Positions 8,371-17,535 of a stretch of DNA of 64,000 nucleotides are shown here, one piece after another. Numbering within the stretch: the stretch's first letter is position 1; each line of letters opens with the position of its first letter. The notes beneath the pieces were generated by a model. The model saw only the letters and a program-made list of their open reading frames with translations, ran no database searches and had not been told where the DNA came from. This DNA comes from CAVRTM01 sp963724015. Its GTDB lineage: Bacteria > Actinomycetota > Actinomycetes > Actinomycetales > Dermatophilaceae. Location: the NCBI GenBank assembly GCA_963724015.1, contig CAVRTM010000004.1:868001-932000 (forward strand), read 5' to 3'. The translations under genes and the position numbers were made by a program.

Positions 8371-9483
8371 ATGTCCGCGGCTGCACTTTCGTTCCCCGTC
8401 TCCCTGCGGCAGGACCCGCTGCCGGCCGAGCAGCGGGAGGCCGTCCTGGCGAGCCCCGGGTTCGGCAAGACCTTCACCGACCACATGGTGCTGGCCACCT
8501 GGTCGGCCGGCCAGGGGTGGCACGACGGCAAGGTCACGGCGTACGGGCCGCTGCTGCTGGACCCCTCTGCCGCGGTGCTGCACTACGCGCAGGAGATCTT
8601 CGAGGGCCTGAAGGCCTACCGGCACGCGGACGGCTCGGTCTGGACCTTCCGACCCGAGGCCAACGCGGCCCGGTTCGCCCGCTCGGCCGGACGGCTGGCG
8701 CTGCCGGTCCTGCCCGAGGAGGACTTCCTGGAGTCCCTGCGCGCGCTGGTCAGCACCGACGAGGCCTGGGTGCCGGCCGGGGACGGCGGCGAGGCGAGCC
8801 TGTACCTGCGGCCCTTCATGTTCGCCTCCGAGGCCTTCCTCGGCGTGCGGCCGGCCACGGAGGTGACCTACTGCGTCATCGCCTCACCGGCCGGCCCCTA
8901 CTTCGCCGGCGGGCTGAAGCCGGTGTCGATCTGGCTCTCCACCGCCTACACGCGCGCGGCGCCCGGCGGCACCGGCGCCGCCAAGTGCGGTGGCAACTAC
9001 GCCGCCAGCCTGGCCGCGCAGGTGGAGGCGAGCGCCAACGGCTGCGACCAGGTGGCCTTCCTCGACGCGGTCGAGCGCCGGTGGGTGGAGGAGCTCGGCG
9101 GGATGAACCTCTACTTCGTGCACCGTGACGGCAGCATCGTCACCCCCGAGCTCACCGGGACCATCCTCGAGGGCGTCACGCGATCCTCGATCCTCGAGCT
9201 GGCCGAGGAGCTGGGCCACCCGGTCAAGGAGCGGCGGATCTCCATCGAGGAGTGGCGCGAGGGCGCGGCCTCCGGCGACATCACCGAGGTCTTCGCCTGC
9301 GGGACGGCGGCGGTCGTGACACCCGTGGGCCGCCTGGCCTGGGACGGCGGCGAGGTGCGCACGGGGGACCCGGACGTGGACGGTGGCGTCGGACCGGTCA
9401 CCGCCGGTCTGCGCCGGGCGCTGCTGGACGTGCAGTACGGACGCACGCCGGACACCCGTGGCTGGCTCACCCGCCTGGCGTAG
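8371..9483 (+). CDS. ilvE: Branched-chain amino acid aminotransferase
   Basis: PLP-dependent fold-type IV transaminase that performs the last step of Val, Leu and Ile synthesis with glutamate. The 370-residue protein carries HYAQEIFEGLKAYR, the PLP-binding Lys in GTGAAKCGGNYAAS (K205), VEELGGMNLYFV, and the phosphate-binding GTAAVVTPVG. The ATG is preceded by AAGGAGGA at good spacing, and TAACCT at 8331-8336 is a likely -10, giving a leader of about 30 bases. Confidence 0.96.
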   Translation: MSAAALSFPVSLRQDPLPAEQREAVLASPGFGKTFTDHMVLATWSAGQGWHDGKVTAYGPLLLDPSAAVLHYAQEIFEGLKAYRHADGSVWTFRPEANAARFARSAGRLALPVLPEEDFLESLRALVSTDEAWVPAGDGGEASLYLRPFMFASEAFLGVRPATEVTYCVIASPAGPYFAGGLKPVSIWLSTAYTRAAPGGTGAAKCGGNYAASLAAQVEASANGCDQVAFLDAVERRWVEELGGMNLYFVHRDGSIVTPELTGTILEGVTRSSILELAEELGHPVKERRISIEEWREGAASGDITEVFACGTAAVVTPVGRLAWDGGEVRTGDPDVDGGVGPVTAGLRRALLDVQYGRTPDTRGWLTRLA

Positions 9484-9663
9484 TTTCGGGCCGCAAGATC
9501 TTCGGTCGGAACGGCGTAGGGACAGGACAGAATGACGAATTTTGCCATTCCTTTACCTGTTCCGGCCCTGATCCATAGACTTCCCCTCGACCGCAGCCTC
9601 AGGGCAGCGCGGTCGAAGTGGGAGCGGCACCGGGCCGCCCCTTCGCCTCAGGGGAGATTCTCG

Positions 9664-9987
9664 ATGTTCAAGGGCCGTCGTTCGGCGCGTCAGCAGGCGA
9701 TCCAGGCAGCGCAGGCCGCCACCGCCGCCAACCTGGGTCGTGCGACCGCCGGTGCCATGAGGCTCGCCCCGTCGTCTCCGGGGGCGCTCGACCTGACGGT
9801 GGTCCGCCCCGGTCGTTACGTCATGACCGACCGGATCGGCCGGCAGGTCGGCGAGATCCACGGCGACTACGTCATCGGCTTCCGCTCGCGCTACCAGGGC
9901 CTGCAGCGCAGCTTTCCCACGCTCGAGGAGGCTCGCGCCCACGTCGAGCAGCTGTGGCAAGGGAGCCGCTCCTCCCTCGCCGTCTGA
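9664..9987 (+). CDS. Hypothetical protein, 107 residues
   Basis: I do not recognise a family. The N-terminal half is Ala/Arg/Gln rich (MFKGRRSARQQAIQAAQAAT); the second half looks globular (RYVMTDRIGRQVGEIHGDYVIGFRSRYQGL). There is no signal peptide or membrane segment. GGGGAGA nine bases before the ATG is a good ribosome site. The upstream gap 9484-9663 is AT-rich for this genome and holds TAGACT at 9576-9581, a plausible -10. Confidence 0.7.
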   Translation: MFKGRRSARQQAIQAAQAATAANLGRATAGAMRLAPSSPGALDLTVVRPGRYVMTDRIGRQVGEIHGDYVIGFRSRYQGLQRSFPTLEEARAHVEQLWQGSRSSLAV

Positions 9988-10072
9988 CCGGCGGCGCCGG
10001 GGCGGCACGGCCGGGCCTGCCGCGCGGATAGCCTGTCGCCGACGTCCCGGACGACAGGAAGGCCCCTCCCGC

Positions 10073-10138
10073 ATGACCTCGCCACCCCCCGGCCCGTACG
10101 CCGAGCACGCTGCGAGCCGCCGGGGGGCCGGCGCGTGA
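10073..10138 (+). CDS. Possible 21-residue upstream ORF coupled to the alcohol dehydrogenase
   Basis: A 21-codon frame (MTSPPPGPYAEHAASRRGAGA) begins at ATG after GGAAGG and ends GTGA overlapping the GTG start of the next gene. TAGCCT (10029-10034) upstream could be the -10. It may be a translationally coupled leader, or the real start of the dehydrogenase displaced by an indel. Confidence 0.3.
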   Translation: MTSPPPGPYAEHAASRRGAGA

Positions 10139-11176
10139 GGGCTCTGGTCTATGAGTCCTTCGGCGGCCCGATGGTGGTCCGGAACGTACCGGCTCCGGCC
10201 GCGGCACCCGGCGGTGTCGTGCTCCGCGTCGGGGCCAGCGGCATCTGCCGCAGCGACTGGCACGGCTGGCAGGGCCACGACCCCGACATCACGCTGCCGC
10301 ACGTGCCGGGTCACGAGCTGGCCGGCACCATCGCGACGGTGGGCGAGGGCGTGCACGGCTGGCGGGTCGGCGACCGCGTCACGGTGCCCTTCGTCTGCGC
10401 GTGCGGACGGTGCGCCCGCTGCGCGGCCGGCGACCAGCAGGTCTGCGCGCACCAGACCCAGCCGGGCTTCACCCACTGGGGTTCGTTCGCCGAGCTCGTG
10501 TCGATCGAGGCCGCCGACGTCAACCTCGTGGCGCTGCCGGACGAGCTGTCCTTCGCCGTCGCGGCCAGCCTGGGCTGCCGCTACGGCACCGCCTTCCGCG
10601 CGGTCGTCCACCAGGGCAGGGTGCGCCCCGGGGAGTGGGTCGCCGTGCACGGGTGCGGCGGGGTGGGCCTGTCCGCGATCCAGGTCGCGGTCGCCGCCGG
10701 GGCGCGGGTCGCCGCCGTCGACGTCGCCCCCGGAGCCCTGGCCCTCGCCCGCGAGCTCGGGGCGCAGGCGGTTCTCGACTCGCGCGGACTGGACGCGGCG
10801 GCCGTGGCGGACGCGGTGCGCACCGTGACCGGCGGTGGGGCGCACCTGTCCCTCGATGCGCTCGGCAGCCCCGGCACCTGCGTCGGCTCGGTCCTCAGCC
10901 TGCGGGCGCGCGGCCGGCACGTCCAGGTGGGGCTGCTGCCGCCGGAGCTCGGGCGGCCGGCCGTGCCGATGGACCGGGCCGTGGCCCTCGAGCTGGAGCT
11001 GCTCGGCAGCCACGGCATGCCGGCACACGCGCTATCCGGAGATGCTGGGACTCATCGCCGCCGGCCGGCTGCACCCTGAGCGGCTGATCACCCGCGACCT
11101 CTCCCTGGACGAGGCCGGCGGGGCGTTCGCCGACCTCGGTGCCGTCCCCGGCATCGCGGTGGTCACCCGGTTCTGA
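10135..11176 (+). CDS. Zinc-dependent alcohol dehydrogenase, frameshifted near the end
   Basis: Medium-chain, zinc-dependent dehydrogenase; substrate unknown. Catalytic-zinc residues are visible as GICRSDWHGW (C38) and PGHELAG (H60, E61). The structural-zinc lobe CACGRCARCAAGDQQVC supplies C90, C93, C96 and C104. The nucleotide motif HGCGGVGLSAIQVAVAAGARV is intact. At 11024-11031 the frame shifts by one extra base after SHGMPAH; the next frame continues RYPEMLGLIAAGRLHPERL to IAVVTRF, a normal C terminus. It lies directly before the polyamine cluster and might serve the same pathway, but nothing in the sequence proves this. Confidence 0.88.
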
Positions 11177-11319
11177 GCCTGCGCCGGACCCGGGCGGGCG
11201 CCGCGCCGGGGAGACGTCCGCACGCCCCATTGACGGGACCCTCGGCACTGGTCTTGACTGCACCCCAATCACAGCGTCGCCGGCCGTACGGTCGTGCGAG
11301 GACTCGTCCGAGGTGACCG

Positions 11320-12860
11320 ATGAGCATCTCCGAACCCGAAGCGGGCGCCGAGGACGCCGACGCCGCCCGCCTGGCCGAGCTGGGCTACACCCAGGAGCTG
11401 CACCGCGGCATGAGCGGCTTCTCCAACTTCGCCGTCTCGTTCTCCATCATCTCCGTCCTCGCCGGCTGCATCACGACGTACTACCTCGCCATGGACGCGG
11501 GTGGCCCGGTCGCGATCACGCTGGGCTGGCCGGTGGTGGGCCTGTTCGTGCTGTGCGTCGCTCTGGCCATGGCGGAGGTGTGCTCGTCGTACCCGACCGC
11601 CGGCGGTCTCTACTTCTGGGCGGGCCGCCTCGCACGCCGCAACAAGCGGGTGTGGGCCTGGTACGTCGGGTGGTTCAACGTCCTGGGCGAGATCGCCGTG
11701 ACGGCGGCGATCGACTACGGCGCCGCCGTCACGTGGATGGCCCTGCTCAACCTCGTGTGGGGAGTGACGGTCTCGCCGGGCGACGATCTTCCTGGCCTAC
11801 GTGCGTGATCCTGCTCCTGCACGGGCTGCTCAACACCTTCGGGGTCAACCTGGTCAAGCTGCTCTCGGACGTCAGTGCCTGGTGGCACCTGGCCGGTGTC
11901 GCGGTCATCGTGCTCGCCCTCGCCTTCGTGCCGGACCGGCACCAGTCGCTGACGTGGACGTTCACCGAGTTCCGCAACACGACCGGCTGGGCCAGCCCGG
12001 TCTATGCCATCCTCATCGGCCTCCTGATGGCCCAGTACACCTACACCGGGTACGACGCCTCCGCCCACGTCGCCGAGGAGACGCGCAACGCGGCGCGTGG
12101 ACGCACCCGAAGGGCATCGTGTCGGAGCGTCTGGGTCTCGATCCTCGCCGGGTGGGTCCTGCTCATCGCCGTCACGGCGTCGATCCAGAGACTACCGACG
12201 CCGACGCGCAACAGCCCGACCGGGCTGCCGCCGGCGCAGATCTTCATCGACGCCGCCGGCCGGACCGATCGGCCTGTTCCTGCTGTTCATCTGCGCCGTC
12301 GCCCAGTTCTTCTGCGGGATGGCGTCGGTGACCGCGAACTCCCGCATGTCGTACGCCTTCTCGCGCGACGGCGCGCTGCCGGGATCGCGGCTCTGGGCCA
12401 GGGTCAACCCGCGGACCGGGCACCCCCACCAACTCGATCTGGCTGTGCGTCGGGTGCTTCGCTCGTCCTCGCGAGCGCCCGCGCTGAAGAGCATCATCGC
12501 CTACGGTAGCGGTGACCTCGATCGCCGTCATCGGGCTCTACATCGCCTACGTCGTACCGGTTCCTGCTGCAGACGCCTCAACCACGCAGTTCCGCACGGG
12601 CGCCATGGCACCTCGGCCGGTGGAGACGCACCGCTCGGCTTGGATCGCGGTCGTCTGGGTGCGTGTTCATCGTGATCCTCTTCATGCTGCCGCAGTACAG
12701 CGCCGGGCACCGGCGACACGTTCAACTACGCGCCGGTCGCCGTCCTCGTGGTGCTGCTGCATCGCCGCGTATCTGGTTCGCCCGCGGCCGTGCACCACTT
12801 CATGCGCGATGTCCCGAAGGGGCACGACACCAGGCCCGCCGACGAGATCTTCACGAGTGA
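11320..12860 (+). CDS. APC-family amino acid/polyamine permease, many frameshifts
   Basis: Membrane importer of the amino acid-polyamine-organocation superfamily. The N-terminal 140 residues are intact (ELHRGMSGFSNFAVSFSIISVLAG, then TTYYLAMDAGGPVA and CSSYPTAGGLYFWAGRLA). After that the reading frame changes at least ten times (about 11776, 11805, 12100-12135, 12190-12280, 12430-12760), nearly always by one extra base. Segments in each frame are family-like: HGLLNTFGVNLVKLLSDVSAWWH, then VYAILIGLLMAQYTYTGYDA, and SRMSYAFSRDGALPGSRLWA. The C terminus (HHFMRDVPKGHDTRPADEIF) is reached, so the gene is probably full length and mis-sequenced, though true decay cannot be excluded. The end coordinate is approximate. 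It probably feeds the ligase next to it. Confidence 0.8.
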
Positions 12861-12888
12861 GATCCGTGGCACGGACACGAGGAGGGCG

Positions 12889-14256
12889 ATGACCGCTCCA
12901 CCGATGCTGACCATCGAGCGACTGGTCGCCGACATCGAGGCGGGCACGGTCGACACCGTGATCTGCGCCTTCACCGACATGCAGGGGCGGTTGCAGGGCA
13001 AGCGGATCCACGCCCCGTTCTTCCTCGACACGGTGCTGGACCACGGCACCGAGGGCTGCAACTACCTGCTGGCCGTGGACGTGGACATGAACACGGTGGA
13101 CGGCTATGCCATCAGCTCCTGGGAGCGCGGCTACGGCGACATGATGTTCGACCTGGACCTCGACACCCTCCGGCGCACCCCGGGCCAGCCCTGGTCGGTC
13201 ACGATCCAGTGCGACCTGTCCTGGACCGACGGCAGCGGCCCGGTGCGGCAGTCGCCCCGGTCGGTGCTGCGCACCCAGGTCGACGCGGCGGCAGACCTCG
13301 GCTACGTCGCCCTGGCCGGCACCGAGCTGGAGTTCATCGTCTTCGAGGACTCCTTCGACCAGGCCTGGGACCGCCGCTACGAGGGCCTGACCGGGGCCAA
13401 CCGCTACAACGTTGACTACTCGATCCTCGGCGGCACCAGGGTCGAGCCGCTACTGCGGGACATCCGCAACCAGATGTACGCCGCCGGGGTGATGGTCGAG
13501 AGCGCCAAGGGCGAGTGCAACCCGGGCCAGCACGAGATCGCGTTCCGGTACGACGACGTGGTCCGCACCTGCGACAACCACGCCGTCTACAAGACCGCCG
13601 CCAAGGAGATCGCGGCCGCCCACGGCCAGTCCCTGACGTTCATGGCCAAGTACGACGAGCGCGAGGGCAACAGCTGCCACATCCACCTGTCGCTGCGGGG
13701 CGAGGAGGGGGAGATCGTCTTCGCCGACGACAGCCGGGCCGGCGGCCACAGCGAGTTGTTCGACTCCTTCATCGCGGGGGTGCAGGTGACGCTGCGCGAG
13801 CTCACGCTCTTCTACGCCCCGAACGTCAACTCCTACAAGCGATTTGCGCCCGGCTCGTTCGCCCCCACCGCCGTCGCCTGGGGCCACGACAACCGGACGT
13901 GCGCGCTGCGCGTGGTCGGGCACGGCGCAGGGCTGAGGGTCGAGAACCGTCTGCCCGGCGGGGACGTCAACCCCTACCTGGCCGTGGCCGCCATGCTGGC
14001 CGGGGGCCTGCACGGCGTCCGTGAGCGGATCCCGCTCGAGCCGCCGTGCGAGGGCAATGCCTACGTCGCGGACAAGGCCCAGGTGCCGACCACGTTGGCC
14101 GAGGCGCGCGAGCTCTTCGCCGGGTCCGCGATCGCTCGAGCGGCGTTCGGCGACGACGTGGTGGACCACTACGTCAACGCGGCGGACGTCGAGCTCGCCG
14201 CGTTCAACGCCGCCGTCACCGACTGGGAGCGGATCAGGGGGTTCGAGCGGCTGTGA
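12889..14256 (+). CDS. Glutamine synthetase-like gamma-glutamylpolyamine synthetase
   Basis: Glutamine synthetase-fold ligase expected to join glutamate to an amine such as putrescine or a polyamine (PuuA/GlnA3-type) instead of ammonia. At 455 residues it has the GS fold: beta-grasp N domain (DTVICAFTDMQGRLQGKRI), GTELEFIVFEDSF with metal-binding Glu, VESAKGECNPGQHEIAFRY, and the ATP/substrate motif GNSCHIHLSL, then NSYKRFAPGSFAP. It lacks the GlnA adenylylation-site context. The neighbouring permease, aldehyde dehydrogenase and gamma-glutamyl hydrolase support polyamine catabolism over nitrogen assimilation. GGAGGG precedes the ATG; the stop overlaps the next GTG. Confidence 0.85.
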   Translation: MTAPPMLTIERLVADIEAGTVDTVICAFTDMQGRLQGKRIHAPFFLDTVLDHGTEGCNYLLAVDVDMNTVDGYAISSWERGYGDMMFDLDLDTLRRTPGQPWSVTIQCDLSWTDGSGPVRQSPRSVLRTQVDAAADLGYVALAGTELEFIVFEDSFDQAWDRRYEGLTGANRYNVDYSILGGTRVEPLLRDIRNQMYAAGVMVESAKGECNPGQHEIAFRYDDVVRTCDNHAVYKTAAKEIAAAHGQSLTFMAKYDEREGNSCHIHLSLRGEEGEIVFADDSRAGGHSELFDSFIAGVQVTLRELTLFYAPNVNSYKRFAPGSFAPTAVAWGHDNRTCALRVVGHGAGLRVENRLPGGDVNPYLAVAAMLAGGLHGVRERIPLEPPCEGNAYVADKAQVPTTLAEARELFAGSAIARAAFGDDVVDHYVNAADVELAAFNAAVTDWERIRGFERL

Positions 14257-15662
14257 GCGGACTGACGACCGACACCACCGAGGCCGGCGACGGCGCCGAG
14301 CACGTGGTGCTCAACCCCTCGACCGGCCAGCCGGTCGCGGCGGTGCCGCTGGCCTCGGTGGAGCAGACCGACGCGGCGATCGCCAGGGCGCAGGCGGTGG
14401 GACCCGCCTGGAGGGCGGTCAGCCCCGCCGACCGCGGCCGGCTGCTGCGGCGGTTCGCCGAGGTGGTGGACGCCCACGTCGAGGAGCTCGCCGCCCTGGA
14501 GGTGCTCGGCGCCGGGCACACGATCGCCAATGCCAGGTGGGAGGCCGGCAACGTCCGCGACGTGCTGGCCTACTACTCGGCCGCGCCGGAGCGCCTCTTC
14601 GGCCGGCAGATCCCGGTGGCCGGCGGGATCGACCTGACGTTCAAGGAGCCGCTCGGCACCGTCGGGATCATCGTCCCGTGGAACTTCCCCATGCCCATCG
14701 CCGGGTGGGGCCTGGCGCCGGCGCTGGCCGCCGGCAACACCGTCGTCCTCAAGCCGGCCGAGCTGACGCCCCTGACGGCGATGCGGCTGGGCGAGCTGGC
14801 CCTGGAGGCGGGGCTGCCCGAAGGGGTGCTGACGGTCCTGGCCGGGCGCGGCTCGGTCGTGGGGGAGCGGTTCGTCACGCACCCGGCCGTCCGCAAGATC
14901 TGCTTCACCGGCTCCACGCAGGTCGGGCAGCGGATCATGCGGGGGGCCGCCGACCAGGTGAAGCGGGTGACCCTCGAGCTGGGCGGCAAGAGCGCCAACG
15001 TGGTCTTCGAGGACGCCGACCTGGAGCGGGCCGCGGCGACGGCGCCCATGTCGGTCTTCGACAACGCCGGCCAGGACTGCTGCGCCCGCAGCCGGATCCT
15101 GGTCCAGCGCAGCGTCTTCGACCGGTTCATGGCGCTGTTCGAGACCGCCGTGCGGGACGTCGTCGTGGCCGACCCCGCGCAGGAGACGACGCAGATGGGG
15201 CCGCTGATCAGCGCCGGCCAGCGCGACCGCGTCCGGTCCTACGTCGAGGACGCGCCGGACGAGGTCGACGTCGCCTTCCGCGGGGAGTGCCCCGCCGGTG
15301 ACGGGTTCTGGTACCCCGCAACGGTCGTCCTGCCGCGTGGGCCCGGTGACCCGGTCTGGCGGGAGGAGGTCTTCGGTCCCGTGGTGGCGGTGATGCCGTT
15401 CGACGACGAGGCGGACGCGGTCGCCAAGGCCAACGACACGGCGTACGGGCTGTCGGGGTCGATCTGGACCCGCGACCTGGGGCGCGCCCTGCGCGTCTCC
15501 CGCGGCATCGAGGCGGGCAACCTGTCGGTCAACTCCCACAGCAGCGTGCGGTACTCCACGCCGTTCGGGGGGTTCAAGCAGTCCGGGCTGGGCCGCGAGC
15601 TCGGGCCCGACGCGCTGGATGCGTTCACGGACGTCAAGAACGTCTTTCTCTGCACCGACTGA
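14253..15662 (+). CDS. Aldehyde dehydrogenase (PuuC-like)
   Basis: NAD(P)-dependent aldehyde dehydrogenase, 469 residues, probably oxidising gamma-glutamyl-aminobutyraldehyde or a related amino-aldehyde. Visible are the catalytic Asn in IIVPWNFPMPI, the general-base Glu in VTLELGGKSANVVF, the nucleophile Cys276 in FDNAGQDCCARSR, and EEVFGPVVAVMPF. It starts at GTG overlapping the ligase stop by four bases, so the two are coupled. Confidence 0.9.
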   Translation: MSGLTTDTTEAGDGAEHVVLNPSTGQPVAAVPLASVEQTDAAIARAQAVGPAWRAVSPADRGRLLRRFAEVVDAHVEELAALEVLGAGHTIANARWEAGNVRDVLAYYSAAPERLFGRQIPVAGGIDLTFKEPLGTVGIIVPWNFPMPIAGWGLAPALAAGNTVVLKPAELTPLTAMRLGELALEAGLPEGVLTVLAGRGSVVGERFVTHPAVRKICFTGSTQVGQRIMRGAADQVKRVTLELGGKSANVVFEDADLERAAATAPMSVFDNAGQDCCARSRILVQRSVFDRFMALFETAVRDVVVADPAQETTQMGPLISAGQRDRVRSYVEDAPDEVDVAFRGECPAGDGFWYPATVVLPRGPGDPVWREEVFGPVVAVMPFDDEADAVAKANDTAYGLSGSIWTRDLGRALRVSRGIEAGNLSVNSHSSVRYSTPFGGFKQSGLGRELGPDALDAFTDVKNVFLCTD

Positions 15663-15692
15663 CCGCCCGCGAGGGCCGAGGAGAGGCTTGGC

Positions 15693-16460
15693 ATGGCAGG
15701 ACGACTCGAGGGACGGGTGGCCGTGGTCACCGGTGGCGGGAGCGGCATCGGGCTGGCGACGGTGCGGCGGTTCGCGCAGGAGGGCGCGCGGGTGGTCATC
15801 GGCGACGTCGACGAGGTCGGCGGCAAGGCGGCGGCCGAGGAGGTCGGCGGCGCCTTCGTGTCCTGCGACGTGACCGACGCCGCGCAGGTCGACACGCTCT
15901 TCGCCACGGCGAAGGAGCGCTACGGCAGCGTCGACGTCGCCTTCAACAACGCGGGGATCTCCCCGCCCGAGGACGACTCGATCCTCACCACCGACCTCCA
16001 GGCGTGGCGACGGGTCCAGGAGGTCAACCTCACCAGCGTCTACCTCTGCTGCAAGGCGGCCCTGCCGTACATGCTCGAGCAGGGCCGGGGCTCGATCATC
16101 AACACCGCCTCCTTCGTGGCGGTCATGGGCGCGGCGACGTCCCAGATCTCCTACACCGCCAGCAAGGGCGGCGTGCTGTCGATGTCGCGCGAGCTGGGGG
16201 TGCAGTTCGCCCGCCAGGGGGTCCGGGTCAACGCCCTGTGCCCCGGCCCGGTCAACACCCCGCTGCTGCAGGAGCTGTTCGCCAAGGACCCGGAGCGGGC
16301 TGCGCGCCGGCTGGTGCACATCCCGGTCGGCCGGTTCGCCGAGCCCGAGGAGCTCGCCAACGCGGTGCTGTTCCTCGCCAGCGACGAGTCCAGCTTCGTC
16401 ACCGCGTCGACGTTCATGGTCGACGGCGGCATCTCCGGCGCCTACGTCACCCCGCTCTGA
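15693..16460 (+). CDS. Short-chain dehydrogenase/reductase
   Basis: Classical SDR of 255 residues. Cofactor motif TGGGSGIGLA (about 14-23), NNAG motif (AFNNAGISPP), catalytic Ser in FVAVMGAATSQ with YTASKG (Tyr/Lys), and the C-terminal VDGGISGAY. Asp after the second beta strand (VVIGDVDE) favours NAD over NADP. GAGGAGAGG precedes the ATG. In this cluster it may act on a hydroxy or oxo intermediate of polyamine breakdown; the substrate is unknown. Confidence 0.9.
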   Translation: MAGRLEGRVAVVTGGGSGIGLATVRRFAQEGARVVIGDVDEVGGKAAAEEVGGAFVSCDVTDAAQVDTLFATAKERYGSVDVAFNNAGISPPEDDSILTTDLQAWRRVQEVNLTSVYLCCKAALPYMLEQGRGSIINTASFVAVMGAATSQISYTASKGGVLSMSRELGVQFARQGVRVNALCPGPVNTPLLQELFAKDPERAARRLVHIPVGRFAEPEELANAVLFLASDESSFVTASTFMVDGGISGAYVTPL

Positions 16461-16462
16461 GC

Positions 16463-17188
16463 ATGGCCACCGGGGCGCGCCCGGTCATCGGGATCACCTG
16501 CTACGTCGAGCGGGCCTCCCGCGGCGACTGGACCGACCAGCCCACGGCGCTGCTGCCGCACGACTACGTGCGGCACGTCGAGCGCGCCGGAGCCATCGCC
16601 CTGCTGGTCCCGCCGCGGGTGGACGCCGACGAGGAGCTCGCGGCCGCCCTGGTCCAGCGCCTGGACGGGCTCATCCTCGCCGGCGGCGCGGACGTCGACC
16701 CCAGCCGGTACGACGCCGCGCCGCACCCCCGCGTCCAGGAGGCACGGCCCGAGCGCGACGCGCTCGAGCTGGCGCTCGCCGCGGCGTCGTACCGTGCCGG
16801 GCTGCCGGTGCTCGGCATCTGTCGCGGCATGCAGGTCATGGCGGTGCAGGCCGGCGGCACGCTGGAGCAGCACCTGCCCGACCGGGTGGGGCACGACCGG
16901 CACTCCCCGGGTCCCGGCGTCTACGGCTCGCACCCGGTGCGCACGGTGCCGGGCACGCGCGTGGCGCGGCTGCTGGGGGAGGAGGAGGTCGTCGCCAGCT
17001 ACCACCACCAGTCGGTGCTGACCCATCCCGGCTACACGGCCGCCGCCTGGTCCGACGACGGCACGCTGGAGGCGATGGAGGATCCGGAGTCGAGGTTCCG
17101 GCTGGCGGTGCAGTGGCACCCCGAGACGGGTCCGGACGCGCGCCTGTTCGAGGCGCTCGTCGCGGCCGCGCGCACGCCGGAGGGCTGA
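16463..17188 (+). CDS. Gamma-glutamyl-gamma-aminobutyrate hydrolase family protein (PuuD-like)
   Basis: Class I glutamine-amidotransferase-like hydrolase of 241 residues, expected to release GABA and glutamate from gamma-glutamyl-GABA. The nucleophile is Cys120 in LGICRGMQVMAVQAGG; the His/Glu of the triad lie in AVQWHPET near residue 218; the oxyanion region is LILAGGADVDPSRY. It follows the SDR with two bases between stop and ATG, completing the ligase-dehydrogenase-hydrolase sequence of the gamma-glutamyl pathway. Confidence 0.88.
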   Translation: MATGARPVIGITCYVERASRGDWTDQPTALLPHDYVRHVERAGAIALLVPPRVDADEELAAALVQRLDGLILAGGADVDPSRYDAAPHPRVQEARPERDALELALAAASYRAGLPVLGICRGMQVMAVQAGGTLEQHLPDRVGHDRHSPGPGVYGSHPVRTVPGTRVARLLGEEEVVASYHHQSVLTHPGYTAAAWSDDGTLEAMEDPESRFRLAVQWHPETGPDARLFEALVAAARTPEG

Positions 17189-17268
17189 CGGAGGGGAGGC
17201 GCCGCCGCGTCGCCCACATCCCGAGACGGCGGTTCACACTCCGGACACCCGGTGGCAGGCTGCCTCTC

Positions 17269-17319
17269 GTGAAGACCTCCTGGGCCGACGTGGCCACCGC
17301 CACCCTCATTCTCGACTAG
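17269..17319 (+). CDS. cimA leader peptide (attenuation)
   Basis: A 16-residue frame starting with GTG reads MKTSWADVATATLILD and stop. The end T-A-T-L-I-L-D is enriched in Thr, Leu and Ile codons just before the stop, fitting control of an isoleucine-pathway gene. No clear ribosome site precedes it, and TTCACA at about 17232 suggests the GTG may lie at the 5' end of the mRNA. A strong terminator follows 10 bases later, then cimA. The arrangement repeats that seen at ilvB. Confidence 0.7.
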   Translation: MKTSWADVATATLILD

Positions 17320-17328
17320 CGCGACGGG

Positions 17329-17374
17329 CACCCCCCGCCGCGCGAACCTCCCGAACCCGGGGGGTTTTTTTGTT
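17329..17374 (+). terminator. Attenuator terminator upstream of cimA
   Basis: A run ACCCCCCG (about 17331-17338) can pair with CGGGGGGT (about 17359-17366), followed by seven Ts. The alternative pairing CCTCCCG with the same G-run gives a competing fold. It lies between the leader peptide and cimA. About 160 more bases before cimA hold no other recognisable element. Confidence 0.75.
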
Positions 17375-17535
17375 GCCGGAGCACACCCCGCTCCGTGCGG
17401 CACCGCGCAGCGGGACGAGAAGAAGCCAGGAAGTCCGAACGGGGCACGGTGTGCCCCGGGTCCACCGGCGAGGTGGCCCGGGGCAACCGGCACCATGGAA
17501 GGCACAGAAGCGATGCGACCGAGACGAGAACGACG

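Noticed and set aside
12748..12888. N-terminal extension of the glutamine-synthetase-like ligase
   Set aside because: The in-frame residues match the C terminus of the permease (HHFMRDVPKGHDTRP), and a ribosome site precedes the internal ATG at 12889.
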